From assembly GCF_012913485.1 (NCBI RefSeq), contig NZ_CP051774.1, positions 4,898,001 to 4,962,000 on the forward strand: a stretch of 64,000 nt of DNA, written 5' to 3'. The notes beneath the pieces were generated by a model. That model did not search any database and had not been told where the DNA came from. It saw only the letters and a list, made by a program, of their open reading frames with translations. Shown here one piece after another: positions 1 through 8,395 of the stretch. A program made the translations under genes and the position numbers. Numbering within the stretch: position 1 is the stretch's first letter; each line of letters begins with the position of its first letter. Source of the stretch: Luteolibacter luteus. Lineage in GTDB: Bacteria > Verrucomicrobiota > Verrucomicrobiia > Verrucomicrobiales > Akkermansiaceae.

Positions 1-290
1 TTGAAGTAAAACCTGGTAATGAACTCTTCGACATCCACTGACTTCACCAGATTTGAGGTATCGAGTGACAGCCGGACAACATTTACACCGGCGACAGGCG
101 CCATGTCAGTGAAGGTCGCGGTAATCCATGGGGCAGAGCCTCCCGGGGTGAGGGAGGGATCCTTCGTCCAATCCAACTGTAGTGTGGTGACCGCCGCCTC
201 AGCGGGGCTTGCGATCATCAGGAATGCGGCAGCAATGCCGACGGGTGTGCAGCTCGCCAACGCGAGCCGTGGGAATACGGGGGATTTCAT
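1..290 (-). CDS. Secreted protein, N-terminal part (likely PEP-CTERM type), cut by left edge
   Basis: An open minus-strand frame begins with ATG at 290-288 and runs off the left edge with no stop, giving 96 visible codons. The first 33 residues look like a signal peptide: short charged start, hydrophobic stretch GIAAAFLMIA, then a cleavable SPAEAA. The mature part begins AVTTLQLDWTKDPSLTPGGS, a beta-rich low-charge sequence typical of Verrucomicrobia autosecreted PEP-CTERM proteins. The C-terminal sorting signal would lie outside the window, so the family is inferred. No convincing Shine-Dalgarno precedes the ATG. The function is unknown. Confidence 0.7.
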   Translation of the reverse strand, partial: MKSPVFPRLALASCTPVGIAAAFLMIASPAEAAVTTLQLDWTKDPSLTPGGSAPWITATFTDMAPVAGVNVVRLSLDTSNLVKSVDVEEFITRFYF

Positions 291-309
291 ACGTGCAGGG
301 GGTGCCGCT

Positions 310-338
310 GTCCTATGATAAGTGTCGGTGTGTGTCAA
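310..338 (-). promoter_or_regulatory. Possible sigma-70 promoter of the left-edge secreted protein gene
   Basis: On the minus strand a perfect TTGACA lies at 338-333. A weak TAGGAC follows after 17 bases (315-310), 20 bases upstream of the ATG at 290. The -10 match is poor (3 of 6), so this is a candidate only. Confidence 0.22.
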
Positions 339-712
339 CCCATAGGTTAGATTGTGGTATTTGGTTCGCGGGGTTCAATCATGGTGGAACCGTTGGAACT
401 ATTTCTGGATGCGAAAGTATCATCCAAATTTCAGTCACTTACGGCGATTGTCGGGTGAAGGATAGGGTGTCCAGAAGGGTCAGCAGATTCCTTCTCAATG
501 CCGGGATGTGTATGAATTTTTTCTTATCCTACTTGGGGAGACGCTCGAAAGACGCCGTTATAGGAAAGAAGGGTAGACTTCCGAATATCCCAATGCCGAG
601 GATCCGGGGCCTCTTGGCGTTTATTGGTTAGAGGATCCGGCCCGTGCGTACGGAGGGGTGCCGGGATGGCATTGACTCAACGGTGTGAATCCCGCAGCAT
701 CTTGCCGTTCTC
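339..712. other. Gene-poor stretch
   Basis: This stretch is more AT-rich than its surroundings. I found no frame with convincing codon usage, no tRNA-like fold and no repeat. One long plus-strand frame over 209-631 opens inside the left-edge gene and has irregular codon usage, so I treat it as chance. It probably holds the upstream control region of the left-edge gene. Confidence 0.5.
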
Positions 713-871
713 ATGATCTTCCAGAACGGCACTGCTCTCCTTTCCCCGGCCTACCTCGCGTACGCCGGACAGGAGCATGTCGTGTGGAACCGCACCGGTC
801 ATGTTTGCCCGGTCTTTGCAAACTACCGCAAAGACAGAGCGGCGCGGCGGGATGAGACCGTGATGGGATAA
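713..871 (+). CDS. Possible small protein, 52 residues, unknown
   Basis: ATG at 713 and stop TAA at 869-871 enclose 52 codons. The protein starts MIFQNGTALLSPAYLAYAG and ends in a basic stretch, YRKDRAARRDETVMG. Third positions are mostly G or C, as in neighbouring real genes. A strong terminator begins 21 bases after the stop (892-928), which would fit a short transcription unit. There is no clear ribosome binding site and I recognise no family. It could also be a gene remnant. Confidence 0.28.
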   Translation: MIFQNGTALLSPAYLAYAGQEHVVWNRTGHVCPVFANYRKDRAARRDETVMG

Positions 872-891
872 GTAGATCCCTCAAAGTTTTC

Positions 892-928
892 GCCCCGTCC
901 GCCGCTACCGGTGGATGGGGCTTTTTTT
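892..928 (+). terminator. Strong Rho-independent terminator directly before the MFS start codon
   Basis: The stem pairs 892-903 with 910-921 (12 pairs, two of them G-U) around a 6-base loop, followed by seven T (922-928). The ATG of the MFS gene is only 8 bases further on. It could end the short unit upstream, or act as an attenuator of the MFS gene. Confidence 0.85.
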
Positions 929-936
929 GCGCTTTC

Positions 937-2136
937 ATGAGCACGAAGCCCGAACACACGACCCTCTTGCAGGACCTCAAGGCCTTGCCGGGACAGTATT
1001 GGATCCTTTTCAGCGGGACCTTGGTAAACCGCTTCGGGCACTTCGTGATCCCGTTCCTGGCGATCTATCTCCGGCAGCAAGGCTTCGATGCGAAGATCAC
1101 GAGCCTCACAATGGGCTCTTACGGAGCAGGAGCCCTGCTCGCCGGGGTCATTGGAGGCTATCTAGCGGATCGCTTGGGTAGGAAGAACACCATGCTGATT
1201 TCCTGTGGTGGAGCTGCGAGCTTCATGATGCTGCTATCGCAGGCCCATACCGTCCCCTCGCTGGTGATCACGACCTTCATGACAGGGCTTTTGACTGCGA
1301 TGTATGGGCCGGCAGCGAGCGCCTTGATTGCGGATCTCATTCCTCCGGCACTGCGGGTGCGGGCATTCTCATGCCAGCGGCTGGCGATCAACTTCGGCTT
1401 CGCGGCGGGCATGGCCACGGCGGGCTTCATGGCGACTCGTTCCTTCTTTGCGCTCTTTGTGGCGGATGCGGCGACGACCTTGATTCTTGGTCTCACCGTG
1501 CTGTTCGGGATCAGGCCGAGAATCGTGGCCGCACGGCAGAATAGCGGCTGGGGACATGCCCTACGGCACATGCGGGGAAACAGGCCTTTCCAGCTAGCGG
1601 TCGTGGCGTCCCTGCTGATCGGCATCGTGTTCTGGCAGATGAGCAGCAGTTACGGACTTCAGGCGACGGAAGGAGCGGGTCTCGATGAAAGGGCTTATGG
1701 CCTCCTCATGGCGCTAAACGGGATATTGATCGTGTTCCTTGAGCTGCCGTTGACGAGCTACACGAAGCGGCTTTCACCGGTCCTGATGATGGCGCTTGGC
1801 TATGCCATCATCGGCCTCGGCATGGGCATGAATGCCCTAGGAGCATCCCTACCCGTGCTGGCATCGAGCATGATCGTGCTGACCGCGGGAGAGATGATCG
1901 CTTTTCCCGTGAACAATGGCTACATGGCCGCGCTTGCTCCGGATGAAATGCGCGGCAGATACCAAGGCGTGATTTCGATCTCCTGGAGCGTCGCGACGAT
2001 GATCGGACCCTCCGCCGGTATCTCACTCTATCAGGCGAATCCCACCCTGTTGTGGATCGCGACCTTGGTGTTGTCGTTGATCGCAGCGGGTCTGATGTTG
2101 GCTACCAAGCCGGGCCTCGAAGAGGGGAAACCGTGA
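937..2136 (+). CDS. Major facilitator superfamily transporter
   Basis: This is a 399-residue integral membrane protein of MFS size. The family signature between helices 2 and 3 is GGYLADRLGRKN (about residues 73-84), and hydrophobic segments follow throughout. The N-terminal half looks like drug-exporter MFS proteins of the MdtG kind, but the substrate cannot be read from sequence. The first helix starts near residue 22, so ATG 937 is the only sensible start. The next stop upstream in frame is at 853-855, with no start codon between. There is no Shine-Dalgarno, and a terminator hairpin ends 8 bases upstream. It converges with the 109-residue gene, with 2 bases between the stops. Confidence 0.9.
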   Translation: MSTKPEHTTLLQDLKALPGQYWILFSGTLVNRFGHFVIPFLAIYLRQQGFDAKITSLTMGSYGAGALLAGVIGGYLADRLGRKNTMLISCGGAASFMMLLSQAHTVPSLVITTFMTGLLTAMYGPAASALIADLIPPALRVRAFSCQRLAINFGFAAGMATAGFMATRSFFALFVADAATTLILGLTVLFGIRPRIVAARQNSGWGHALRHMRGNRPFQLAVVASLLIGIVFWQMSSSYGLQATEGAGLDERAYGLLMALNGILIVFLELPLTSYTKRLSPVLMMALGYAIIGLGMGMNALGASLPVLASSMIVLTAGEMIAFPVNNGYMAALAPDEMRGRYQGVISISWSVATMIGPSAGISLYQANPTLLWIATLVLSLIAAGLMLATKPGLEEGKP

Positions 2137-2138
2137 AC

Positions 2139-2468
2139 TCAGCTCTGCCTCCGCGGCGGGCGGGTCCGTCCGGAAAGGATGGCGAAGGATTCCTGCTCGT
2201 GGCGCTTGCGAAGCCGGGCATTCATGATCGCCTGAAGCGTGATGCCGAAAATGTAGAGGAAGACTGCGAGTGCCAGCAGGGCTCCGCCGACTGTCATCCA
2301 TTCCTTCATGAAGGATGGAATTTTTAATTGGGAGCCGAAGACGAGACAGACCAAAACCACCGACCCGGCGAAGACCCACAAGGCGCGGTTGAAACAGGTG
2401 CGCAGGTCTTTACGGAGAGCGCTGATCTCAGCAGCGAGGTCGTGGGGATTCTCGACGTCGTTGTTCAT
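2139..2468 (-). CDS. Small two-helix membrane protein, unknown
   Basis: The 109-residue protein has an acidic N-terminus (MNNDVENPHDLAAEISALRK). Two hydrophobic helices follow, ALWVFAGSVVLVCLVFGS (about 29-46) and GGALLALAVFLYIFGITLQ (about 61-79), and the cytoplasmic tail is basic and ends PPRRQS. The N-terminal amphipathic stretch could form a short coiled coil. I recognise no named family. The gene stands alone on its strand and ends 2 bases from the converging MFS gene. Confidence 0.7.
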   Translation of the reverse strand: MNNDVENPHDLAAEISALRKDLRTCFNRALWVFAGSVVLVCLVFGSQLKIPSFMKEWMTVGGALLALAVFLYIFGITLQAIMNARLRKRHEQESFAILSGRTRPPRRQS

Positions 2469-2680
2469 CTTGTGGATAGCTTATAAAGAAATCCAGAGGT
2501 TCTCTGCAAGTAGGATGTCGTTATCTGGTTGGAGCTTGCCCAAGCTTCGCTTTCCGCCGTTCTCCCCAGCTTGGATCGGCGGAGGGCGGGTCCGGGCTGG
2601 GGCGTGGAAGCGGAGCTTCTCTTCTCGCGACAGCGACGGACGGCTGGCTGGAGTTGATGGTCCTCTGGCATCGCACCCGG

Positions 2681-3511
2681 CTAGTTTCCTACCTTCAAGG
2701 GGGCTGCTGCGGCGAGTTCTTCCGGCACGTCTGCTGGTGAGGTGTCGAACTCGAGACCGCGTAGCCAATCCTTGGTCCGGTCGAGCTGCACGGCCGCACC
2801 GTCGATCTCATGGGAAAAGGCTCCCGCGTCACGGCTCGCAAGGTGATCCGCGCGGAAGAGCTTCACCAGTTCGGCGATGCGTTCTTGTTCGGAAGCAGTG
2901 AGCGCACGGCTTTCCTCCGCACCTTGACGCTTCTCGAGACGAGACTTGAGAGACTCCAGTCGTGATTGAATCGATTCCGCCAAGCCCGGCTTGCTGCCGG
3001 GAGCGATCGCCGCGAGGTCCTTCTCCATTGCCGCGATCTTCTGCTGCAATTCCGCGGGATCTTCTGTCTCGACGAAGCGGTCGAGCATTTCACCGGTGTG
3101 AAGCAGGCGCAGGTAGGTCCAGGCGAGATTTGAAAGCCGGTCACTGCGCTGGCGGATGATCTCGGCGTTGAGCCGCGGATCGCGCTTGAACTCTTGCTGG
3201 AGCGCGCCGATTTCAGCGGCCATGCGGTCGTAGCGCTCCTTGGTCGAGTTACGGAGCGCATCGTAGATCTGCCGGCGCTGATAAAGGAAATCACGGAGCT
3301 TGGCTCCTTCGTCGCCTTGCTTCCGTTTCGCCAACCAGTTGTTGAAAATCGGGGAATCAGGCAGATAGATCCAGCCGAGGGCGTAGGCCGCAGCGCCGGC
3401 AATCATGCCGATCGCGCTTACCGTGGCCAGTCCCACGCCAAGCGTCAGTAGGCCGAGCCACGCGTGATGCGGGCTTTTTGCAAAGGCCTTCAGTTTTTCG
3501 ACGCCGGTCAT
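2681..3511 (-). CDS. Membrane-anchored coiled-coil protein, unknown
   Basis: Start ATG at 3511 (MTGVEKLKAFAKS) is preferred over an upstream in-frame ATG at 3568, which would add a poorly coding leader. The product has 276 residues. Two adjacent hydrophobic segments near residues 18-55 (LGLLTLGVGLATVSAIGMIA and an AAAYALGWIYL stretch) are followed by a long, highly charged, helical region with many Glu, Arg and Gln that looks like coiled coil. It lies 90 bases downstream of the substrate-binding/OmpA fusion gene on the same strand, so the two are probably cotranscribed. Together they may form an envelope complex. I recognise no family. Confidence 0.7.
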   Translation of the reverse strand: MTGVEKLKAFAKSPHHAWLGLLTLGVGLATVSAIGMIAGAAAYALGWIYLPDSPIFNNWLAKRKQGDEGAKLRDFLYQRRQIYDALRNSTKERYDRMAAEIGALQQEFKRDPRLNAEIIRQRSDRLSNLAWTYLRLLHTGEMLDRFVETEDPAELQQKIAAMEKDLAAIAPGSKPGLAESIQSRLESLKSRLEKRQGAEESRALTASEQERIAELVKLFRADHLASRDAGAFSHEIDGAAVQLDRTKDWLRGLEFDTSPADVPEELAAAAPLKVGN

Positions 3512-3601
3512 GGATGCTGAGAGCGAAGAGCGTGGGACCCAGAGTAGGAGAGTGAGAAGCCCGCACAACGCTTCTTTCTCTCTCCCCGGAATCCGGCTTT
3601 C

Positions 3602-5290
3602 TTACTCCACGGTGAACCACTGAACCTCCACGCGCCGGTTGAGATCAGGATTCTTGCCTGCAGGTTCTTCCCAGCCACGGCCGACGACTTCGAGGCGGTC
3701 CGGGGTGATGTCGGGATACTTCTCGACCAAGCGTTTCTTCACTTCCTCCGCGCGCTGGGTGGAGAGCTCCATGGCTTTCAAAGACATCTTGCGGAGAAAG
3801 GCTTCGCCTTGCTTGCGGAAGCTCTCCTTTTGCATGTCGTCCACGTGGCCCCGCAGCAGGATCATCGAGCCGGGTGAGACTCCGAGGAGGTGATTCACGT
3901 TCGAGAGGAAATCGTGGTTCTCCTTCTTGTTCATATCCAGTTCCGCGCTGTTCGGCAGGAAGTAGAAGCGGATGTCGCGGGTAAGCAGCGGGTCCTGCTC
4001 GATGGGGGCCTGCTCGCTGGTCTTGATCGGCTTGATGGAGGCAACTTGGGAAGAGAGCGTCCCTTCCTTCTCCAAAGCTTCGAGCGCCTTGGTATCGGCG
4101 AAGAAAGAGGCCGCCACCGGTGAGGGCTGGAGCTCGGAACCGTAGGCGAGGTTCGCCGTCTGGAAGACGGACGCGAAGGATCCGGCTGCATCGATCGCGC
4201 CGCGGAAAAATGCCAGGTTCTCAGGTAGATTGGAAAGGTGGACCTTCGCCAATTCCTGACGGGTGCTCTCTACGGTCCACTCGTATTGCTTGAAGGCGGT
4301 GGCGATCGTCTGCAGGTGGGGCTCGGGATTCGCACGCACGCGATCGTTGAAAAGCAGCATGCCTTCCACGATCTTTTGCACGATCTCCGGCTTGGCTTGG
4401 GCGAAGCCCTTGTTGAACACGAGGATATCCGCGATCACCAGCAGGTTTCGATTGTCCACAAGTTGGCGGGCATCACCGCCGGACTGCTCCACGATCTCCG
4501 TGGTTTTAGGGGCCCACGTCACGCAGCCATCGAGTTGATGGCCGCCTGCCTTGAGATCGGCAAGGAAGGCATCTCCGGCATCAAAAGCGTCTTCGAGGAA
4601 GACGAGGTTCACGGCCTCGGGATCCCGAGGGAGTTCGGGACCATCGAGACGCTTTACCGGCAGCCCGGCTTCTTGGGCTAGATAGCGGATAAAGAATTCG
4701 GCCTCGCTAAAGGGGGCCGTGGCGATGGTTTTCCCCTTCAGGTCGTTCACCCGCTTGATGTCCTTCCGCACGATGATGCCGTCGGCACCGCGGGACCATG
4801 AGACTTGGGCGGGCACCACGCACTGCCATTGGCGGCCGTAGTTTGAGAGCACGTCCACGGTGGTGGCGGTAGCGGCGAACTTGCCGTCCTGAAGATCCGC
4901 CCAAGAGTCTTCCTCGCTGAGGGTGATCTTCAGCTTGAAGCCCGCATTCTTGGCGAACCAAGAGTTGTCATTCGGTTCGAGACCGCCATTGGCCACGATG
5001 AGGCCGGCATAGCCCGCGTACTCGGAGAGGTTGACGGTGATGATCTCATTTTGGGGCGTATAAGGGCGGGGAGAGGGGAGTTGCGGAGCTTTCCCCGGCG
5101 CGATGAAATCGAAGGAGGAAACCGGGGATTCCGCCTGATCTGCGGAAGCGTCCGAGGCCCGGGTTGCTTCGCTCGCATGGCTGCCCGACCCGTGGTCGCG
5201 CTGGTCTTTCTTCCCGAGCATCCTCGTCACCGCAAATCCTGCGAGGAGCAGGACGATGACAGTGAATACGATTTTTCCGAGCTTGGTCAT
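3602..5290 (-). CDS. Substrate-binding protein fused to an OmpA peptidoglycan-binding domain
   Basis: The protein has 562 residues from ATG 5290; an in-frame ATG at 5305 is also possible. Residues 1-26 form an uncleaved membrane anchor (KIVFTVIVLLLAGFAV). Residues about 70-390 resemble the periplasmic substrate-binding fold of NMT1/nitrate-sulfonate ABC systems, including EDSWADLQDGKFAATATT and the DLKGKTIATAPFSEAEFFI stretch. Residues about 430-560 are an OmpA C-terminal domain: GHVDD, STQRAEEVKKRL and a final NPDLNRRVEVQ. No ABC permease or ATPase lies nearby, so sensing or tethering is more likely than transport. The ligand is unknown. The coiled-coil gene follows after 90 bases. Confidence 0.82.
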   Translation of the reverse strand: MTKLGKIVFTVIVLLLAGFAVTRMLGKKDQRDHGSGSHASEATRASDASADQAESPVSSFDFIAPGKAPQLPSPRPYTPQNEIITVNLSEYAGYAGLIVANGGLEPNDNSWFAKNAGFKLKITLSEEDSWADLQDGKFAATATTVDVLSNYGRQWQCVVPAQVSWSRGADGIIVRKDIKRVNDLKGKTIATAPFSEAEFFIRYLAQEAGLPVKRLDGPELPRDPEAVNLVFLEDAFDAGDAFLADLKAGGHQLDGCVTWAPKTTEIVEQSGGDARQLVDNRNLLVIADILVFNKGFAQAKPEIVQKIVEGMLLFNDRVRANPEPHLQTIATAFKQYEWTVESTRQELAKVHLSNLPENLAFFRGAIDAAGSFASVFQTANLAYGSELQPSPVAASFFADTKALEALEKEGTLSSQVASIKPIKTSEQAPIEQDPLLTRDIRFYFLPNSAELDMNKKENHDFLSNVNHLLGVSPGSMILLRGHVDDMQKESFRKQGEAFLRKMSLKAMELSTQRAEEVKKRLVEKYPDITPDRLEVVGRGWEEPAGKNPDLNRRVEVQWFTVE

Positions 5291-5462
5291 GATGTCGGGG
5301 AGCATGGACCGGAATGGTGACCGGGTGCCATGGGAAAATGAACCCGAGTGTGGAAGGGGCAGCGGCGGTCACCGGTCATTGGAAAGGAACTCAATTTGTC
5401 ATTTGTGGGAAAACGGAGGCGTGCTTTGTTAGGCGCTGCCTCTGTGGGCAGACAGCTCCCCC

Positions 5463-6389
5463 ATGAACCCCTCTGATTCAAAGGTAAGCCCGAAACGGGT
5501 CGATTGGCCCAAAGTCGATGCCCTGCCTGACATCAGCTACCGGCAACTGGAGGTCTTCAGCATGGTTTGCCGGGAGCGATCTTACGCGAATGCCGCCGTG
5601 GAACTCCATAGTACCCGCGCCAACATCAAAAGGGTCTGCAAGGAATTCGAAGATGCCGTTGGAAGACCTCTGTTCGAAGAGGCTCAGGGCCGGTCCCTCG
5701 TGCTGACGCCTTTCGCCGCGGATCTTTTAGCCTACGTCAGTCCGCTTTCCCGGGTATTGAGAAAGCTGGGAGACGGAGTGCGCGGGCTGCACGAAGCCGG
5801 GCGGATCCTGAAATTTGCGGCAGCCGGGGAGTTCTTTCGTGGAGGGCTTTTCGCGGATTTCCTGGCGACCTTGCAGATTGCCGATCTTTTCCGTTCGTGT
5901 TTTCTCCGGATCGAGGTGAAGCGTTTCCGGCCGGCACTGTTGAATGCGGAGTGCGACGTGTATTTTGGGATTGGGCTTGATGGAGCGGATCGGTTGGATG
6001 CCGTAGATCTGGGACCCGTGCCATGGGTGATCCTCGGGGGGGAAGCAGCTCCCGGGGGACCGTCGGACTTGCAAGGGTGCGAATGGTGGATCGCGGAGGC
6101 AGGGGAATCCGGCGCGGCAAATGGCTTGCTCGAAGACTTTCGCAAAGCGGGCGCACAAGGCGGGTCTGTGCTGCCGGAAGCCCAATCGCTCCAGTGGTTG
6201 GCGAATCCCGCCCTGATTCCCGCGGATGTTTTGTTTTTTGCTCCCGATATCGCGGTCGGACTCAAGGGGCGCCAGGCGGGAAATTGGCCCACCTATCGGT
6301 TGACCGCCTGCCTCCGGCGAAATCATCCCTATGCAGAGTTGAAGCCTCGTCTCATGGCGGCGGCCAACGGAAACGACCATGGACATTGA
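5463..6389 (+). CDS. LysR-type transcriptional regulator with divergent helix-turn-helix
   Basis: The 308-residue protein has a LysR-like N-terminus: YRQLEVFSMVCRERSYANAA, then RANIKRVCKEFEDAVGRPLF and LTPFAADLL. The recognition helix carries STRANIKRV where typical members have SQPAVSRQI, so DNA specificity is probably unusual. The C-terminal half is a degraded-looking effector domain. The gene is divergent from the substrate-binding/OmpA gene across 172 bases. It overlaps the next LysR gene by 11 bases, so the two are translationally linked. Confidence 0.78.
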   Translation: MNPSDSKVSPKRVDWPKVDALPDISYRQLEVFSMVCRERSYANAAVELHSTRANIKRVCKEFEDAVGRPLFEEAQGRSLVLTPFAADLLAYVSPLSRVLRKLGDGVRGLHEAGRILKFAAAGEFFRGGLFADFLATLQIADLFRSCFLRIEVKRFRPALLNAECDVYFGIGLDGADRLDAVDLGPVPWVILGGEAAPGGPSDLQGCEWWIAEAGESGAANGLLEDFRKAGAQGGSVLPEAQSLQWLANPALIPADVLFFAPDIAVGLKGRQAGNWPTYRLTACLRRNHPYAELKPRLMAAANGNDHGH

Positions 6390-7317
6390 TCTCAACAGCC
6401 TCTTGGTCTTCCGTCATCTCGCGGAAACCGGGAGTTTCACCGAGACCGGCAAACACTGGGGAATGTCCCAGCCTTCGGTAAGCCTCACCATCTCGAAGTT
6501 GGAGTCTGCGATCGGGTTGGTGCTTTTCGAGCGATCGCCTACCGGAGCAAAATTGACCTCGGCGGGATCCGCTTTCCTGAGCCATGCAAATGGCGTTTGT
6601 TCGGCCTATCTCGAATTTATCGATGGGATCCGGCGCTTGGACCGGCGCATGGATCATCAGGTTCTGGTTGCCGTGGATGCCTCCTATTTCGGCCGGATCC
6701 TCAGGGAAAAGATTGAAGATGGCTTTTTGCCCGAGTGGCCTGGATCAAAGCTCCGCTTCTGCGAGAGTGACGGGCGATGGGGCGAGTCCTTGGAAGCGGC
6801 GCGTTGCGATGTGGTCTTGGCCGGACGCTTTCTTCGTGCCGGCTTGTCGGCGGGAATCCAAGAAGCGGTCGTCCGAAGGGAGCGGGGAATTACTGTCGCA
6901 TGGAATCCGAGTTTCTATCCCTTTGATTCGGAGAATTTCAGTTTTCCGGAGGTGCTTCGTGGCACGGTGCTTGTCCCGGATAGGCGGGTTGTTACCGGTT
7001 TTAGCCCCTTCTTGTTGCGGTGGTGCGAGGAGGCTTATGGGATCCAGCCCGCGAATTTGATCAGCTTTCCTACTGAAACCGAGGCGGCCGCGGCCTGCCG
7101 CGCAGGCTTGGGAGTGTTGCTTGCTCCCGGTGATGTGATGTCGCGTTTGGGGGACGGTTCGGAGGAGTTGGTCCACGTCAGGACTTTTGAGTTCCTCCTG
7201 CCGGAAGCCTTCACGGTCGCGGTTTATTGCCGGAGTGATGAGGAGTCGAAGGAGGTGCTGGAAGTCGCCGCGACCATGACGAAGCTCGGCCGGAAGCTCT
7301 TCCTGAAAGATTTATAG
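6379..7317 (+). CDS. LysR-type transcriptional regulator
   Basis: This 312-residue protein is a canonical LysR N-terminus: LNSLLVFRHLAETGSFTETG, then MSQPSVSLTISKLESAIG and LVLFERSPTGAKLTSAG (residues about 5-65). The effector-binding domain follows to the end. Its ATG lies inside the last codons of the upstream LysR gene, indicating translational coupling. The pair may heterodimerise or control the neighbouring genes; no target can be named. A weak CCCAT/ATGGG stem lies just after the stop. Confidence 0.88.
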   Translation: MDIDLNSLLVFRHLAETGSFTETGKHWGMSQPSVSLTISKLESAIGLVLFERSPTGAKLTSAGSAFLSHANGVCSAYLEFIDGIRRLDRRMDHQVLVAVDASYFGRILREKIEDGFLPEWPGSKLRFCESDGRWGESLEAARCDVVLAGRFLRAGLSAGIQEAVVRRERGITVAWNPSFYPFDSENFSFPEVLRGTVLVPDRRVVTGFSPFLLRWCEEAYGIQPANLISFPTETEAAAACRAGLGVLLAPGDVMSRLGDGSEELVHVRTFEFLLPEAFTVAVYCRSDEESKEVLEVAATMTKLGRKLFLKDL

Positions 7318-7381
7318 CCCCATAAGAAAATGGGTCCGGTGCACTCTGTGTTCGGTGCGACTCCGATGATATTCGAGTATC

Positions 7382-8065
7382 GTGATCGATCTTCGGAGAA
7401 TGCAGGCGTCAGCGAACGGGTTTTCGGATGAGCGCTTCGATCTTCTCAGCGACCTGAAGTTCCTGATGGTCGCGTATCTTTCGGAAGCTTTGAAGGAACC
7501 GAACGTTGCGGTTCTTTCTCCGACGATGGCCGGGATGCTGGCGGTTTATCTCGACGACGAGAAGGATGGGATCGCGGTTCTTCGGGACTTGGGAGTCGAG
7601 GCTGGGCTGGCGATTGCACTGCCGCCCCGCATCAACTTGCGTCAGGGCTTCTCCGCGCTGGGGAAGGAGGCGGGTATCGACGACTTCAATCCATTCTCTT
7701 CCGAAGCGGCGTTGCTGACTGGTGCCCTGATCATGAATTCACTGAGCCAGGCCGTAATCGCGGCATGGCTGTGCGAAAAGGATTTCGAAACCGGACAGAC
7801 GGCCTTGCTGCGAATGCTTGCGAACGATTCGCGCTTCGAGGGGATGCTGAGTGGCGCGATGTCTTTCCTCGGCTCTTCGGCCGAAGAACGGGCCTTGGAA
7901 TTGCAGGCATTGATCTGTGGACCCTTCGTGAAGATGGGGAGCGGCGAGCGGCTTTGGAGCTTCAGCTTGCTGCAAACGGCGATCGTCCGTCTCGCCTGTG
8001 GCGGTCAAGGGCGTGAGGCCGGCGGCTTCTTCCCGGATGGGATGAGCGGCAGGGCTCGGACATGA
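7382..8065 (+). CDS. Unknown soluble protein
   Basis: The frame begins at GTG 7382 (227 residues). ATG 7400, with a GGAG just before it, is an alternative that removes six residues. The protein is mostly helical and soluble, with no signal peptide. It has Ala/Leu-rich stretches such as AALLTGALIMNSLSQAVIAA and an alternating acidic/hydrophobic pattern early on. I recognise no family. The gene follows the LysR pair by 64 bases and may belong to that unit. It ends at a strong bidirectional stem-loop. Confidence 0.65.
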   Translation: MIDLRRMQASANGFSDERFDLLSDLKFLMVAYLSEALKEPNVAVLSPTMAGMLAVYLDDEKDGIAVLRDLGVEAGLAIALPPRINLRQGFSALGKEAGIDDFNPFSSEAALLTGALIMNSLSQAVIAAWLCEKDFETGQTALLRMLANDSRFEGMLSGAMSFLGSSAEERALELQALICGPFVKMGSGERLWSFSLLQTAIVRLACGGQGREAGGFFPDGMSGRART

Positions 8066-8069
8066 ATGA

Positions 8070-8102
8070 GAAGCCCCGCCGGAAACTCCGCGGCAGGGCT
8101 TC
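8070..8102. terminator. Stem-loop between converging genes
   Basis: GAAGCCC (8070-8076) pairs perfectly with GGGCTTC (8096-8102), and a GC-rich inner part extends the stem. It sits between the plus-strand stop at 8065 and the minus-strand stop at 8132, so it can serve both. There is no T tract on the plus side. Confidence 0.6.
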
Positions 8103-8131
8103 GGGGACGGACGCACTCTGGTCGGGATAGG

Positions 8132-8287
8132 TCAGTCTTGCGTGCCGACCTTCTCCGCGGATGTGGCGGTTCCACGGGCTCCCCATGGGTTTTGATTGGC
8201 AGTCGCCGCGGCGCGCTCCTTGTGTTTGGAAACCAACACAAGCACTCCCAAGGCGATGCAAGCAGTGAGGATACTCCGGAATGACAT
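8132..8287 (-). CDS. Small single-helix membrane protein, 51 residues
   Basis: ATG 8287 starts MSFRSILTACIALGVLVLVS, a signal-anchor-like hydrophobic helix, followed by KHKERAAATANQNPWG and a polar tail. A longer in-frame version from 8398 has an implausible leader. The family is unknown. It is divergent from the DUF3616 gene across 165 bases, and that gap contains the direct-repeat operator at 8396-8411, so it may share regulation. Confidence 0.5.
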   Translation of the reverse strand: MSFRSILTACIALGVLVLVSKHKERAAATANQNPWGARGTATSAEKVGTQD

Positions 8288-8395
8288 GGCTCGGAGAGGT
8301 CGGTATCCATAGATAGCGCAGATCCGCGAAATCTCCACTTTGTTTCGGAACGGGCGGAGGGGAAGGGGTGGCGCTGGATTTTTCCCGCGGGCCGT

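Noticed and set aside
209-631. 140-codon plus-strand frame near the left edge
   Set aside because: It overlaps the signal peptide of the minus-strand secreted protein and shows no coding character in its AT-richer part.
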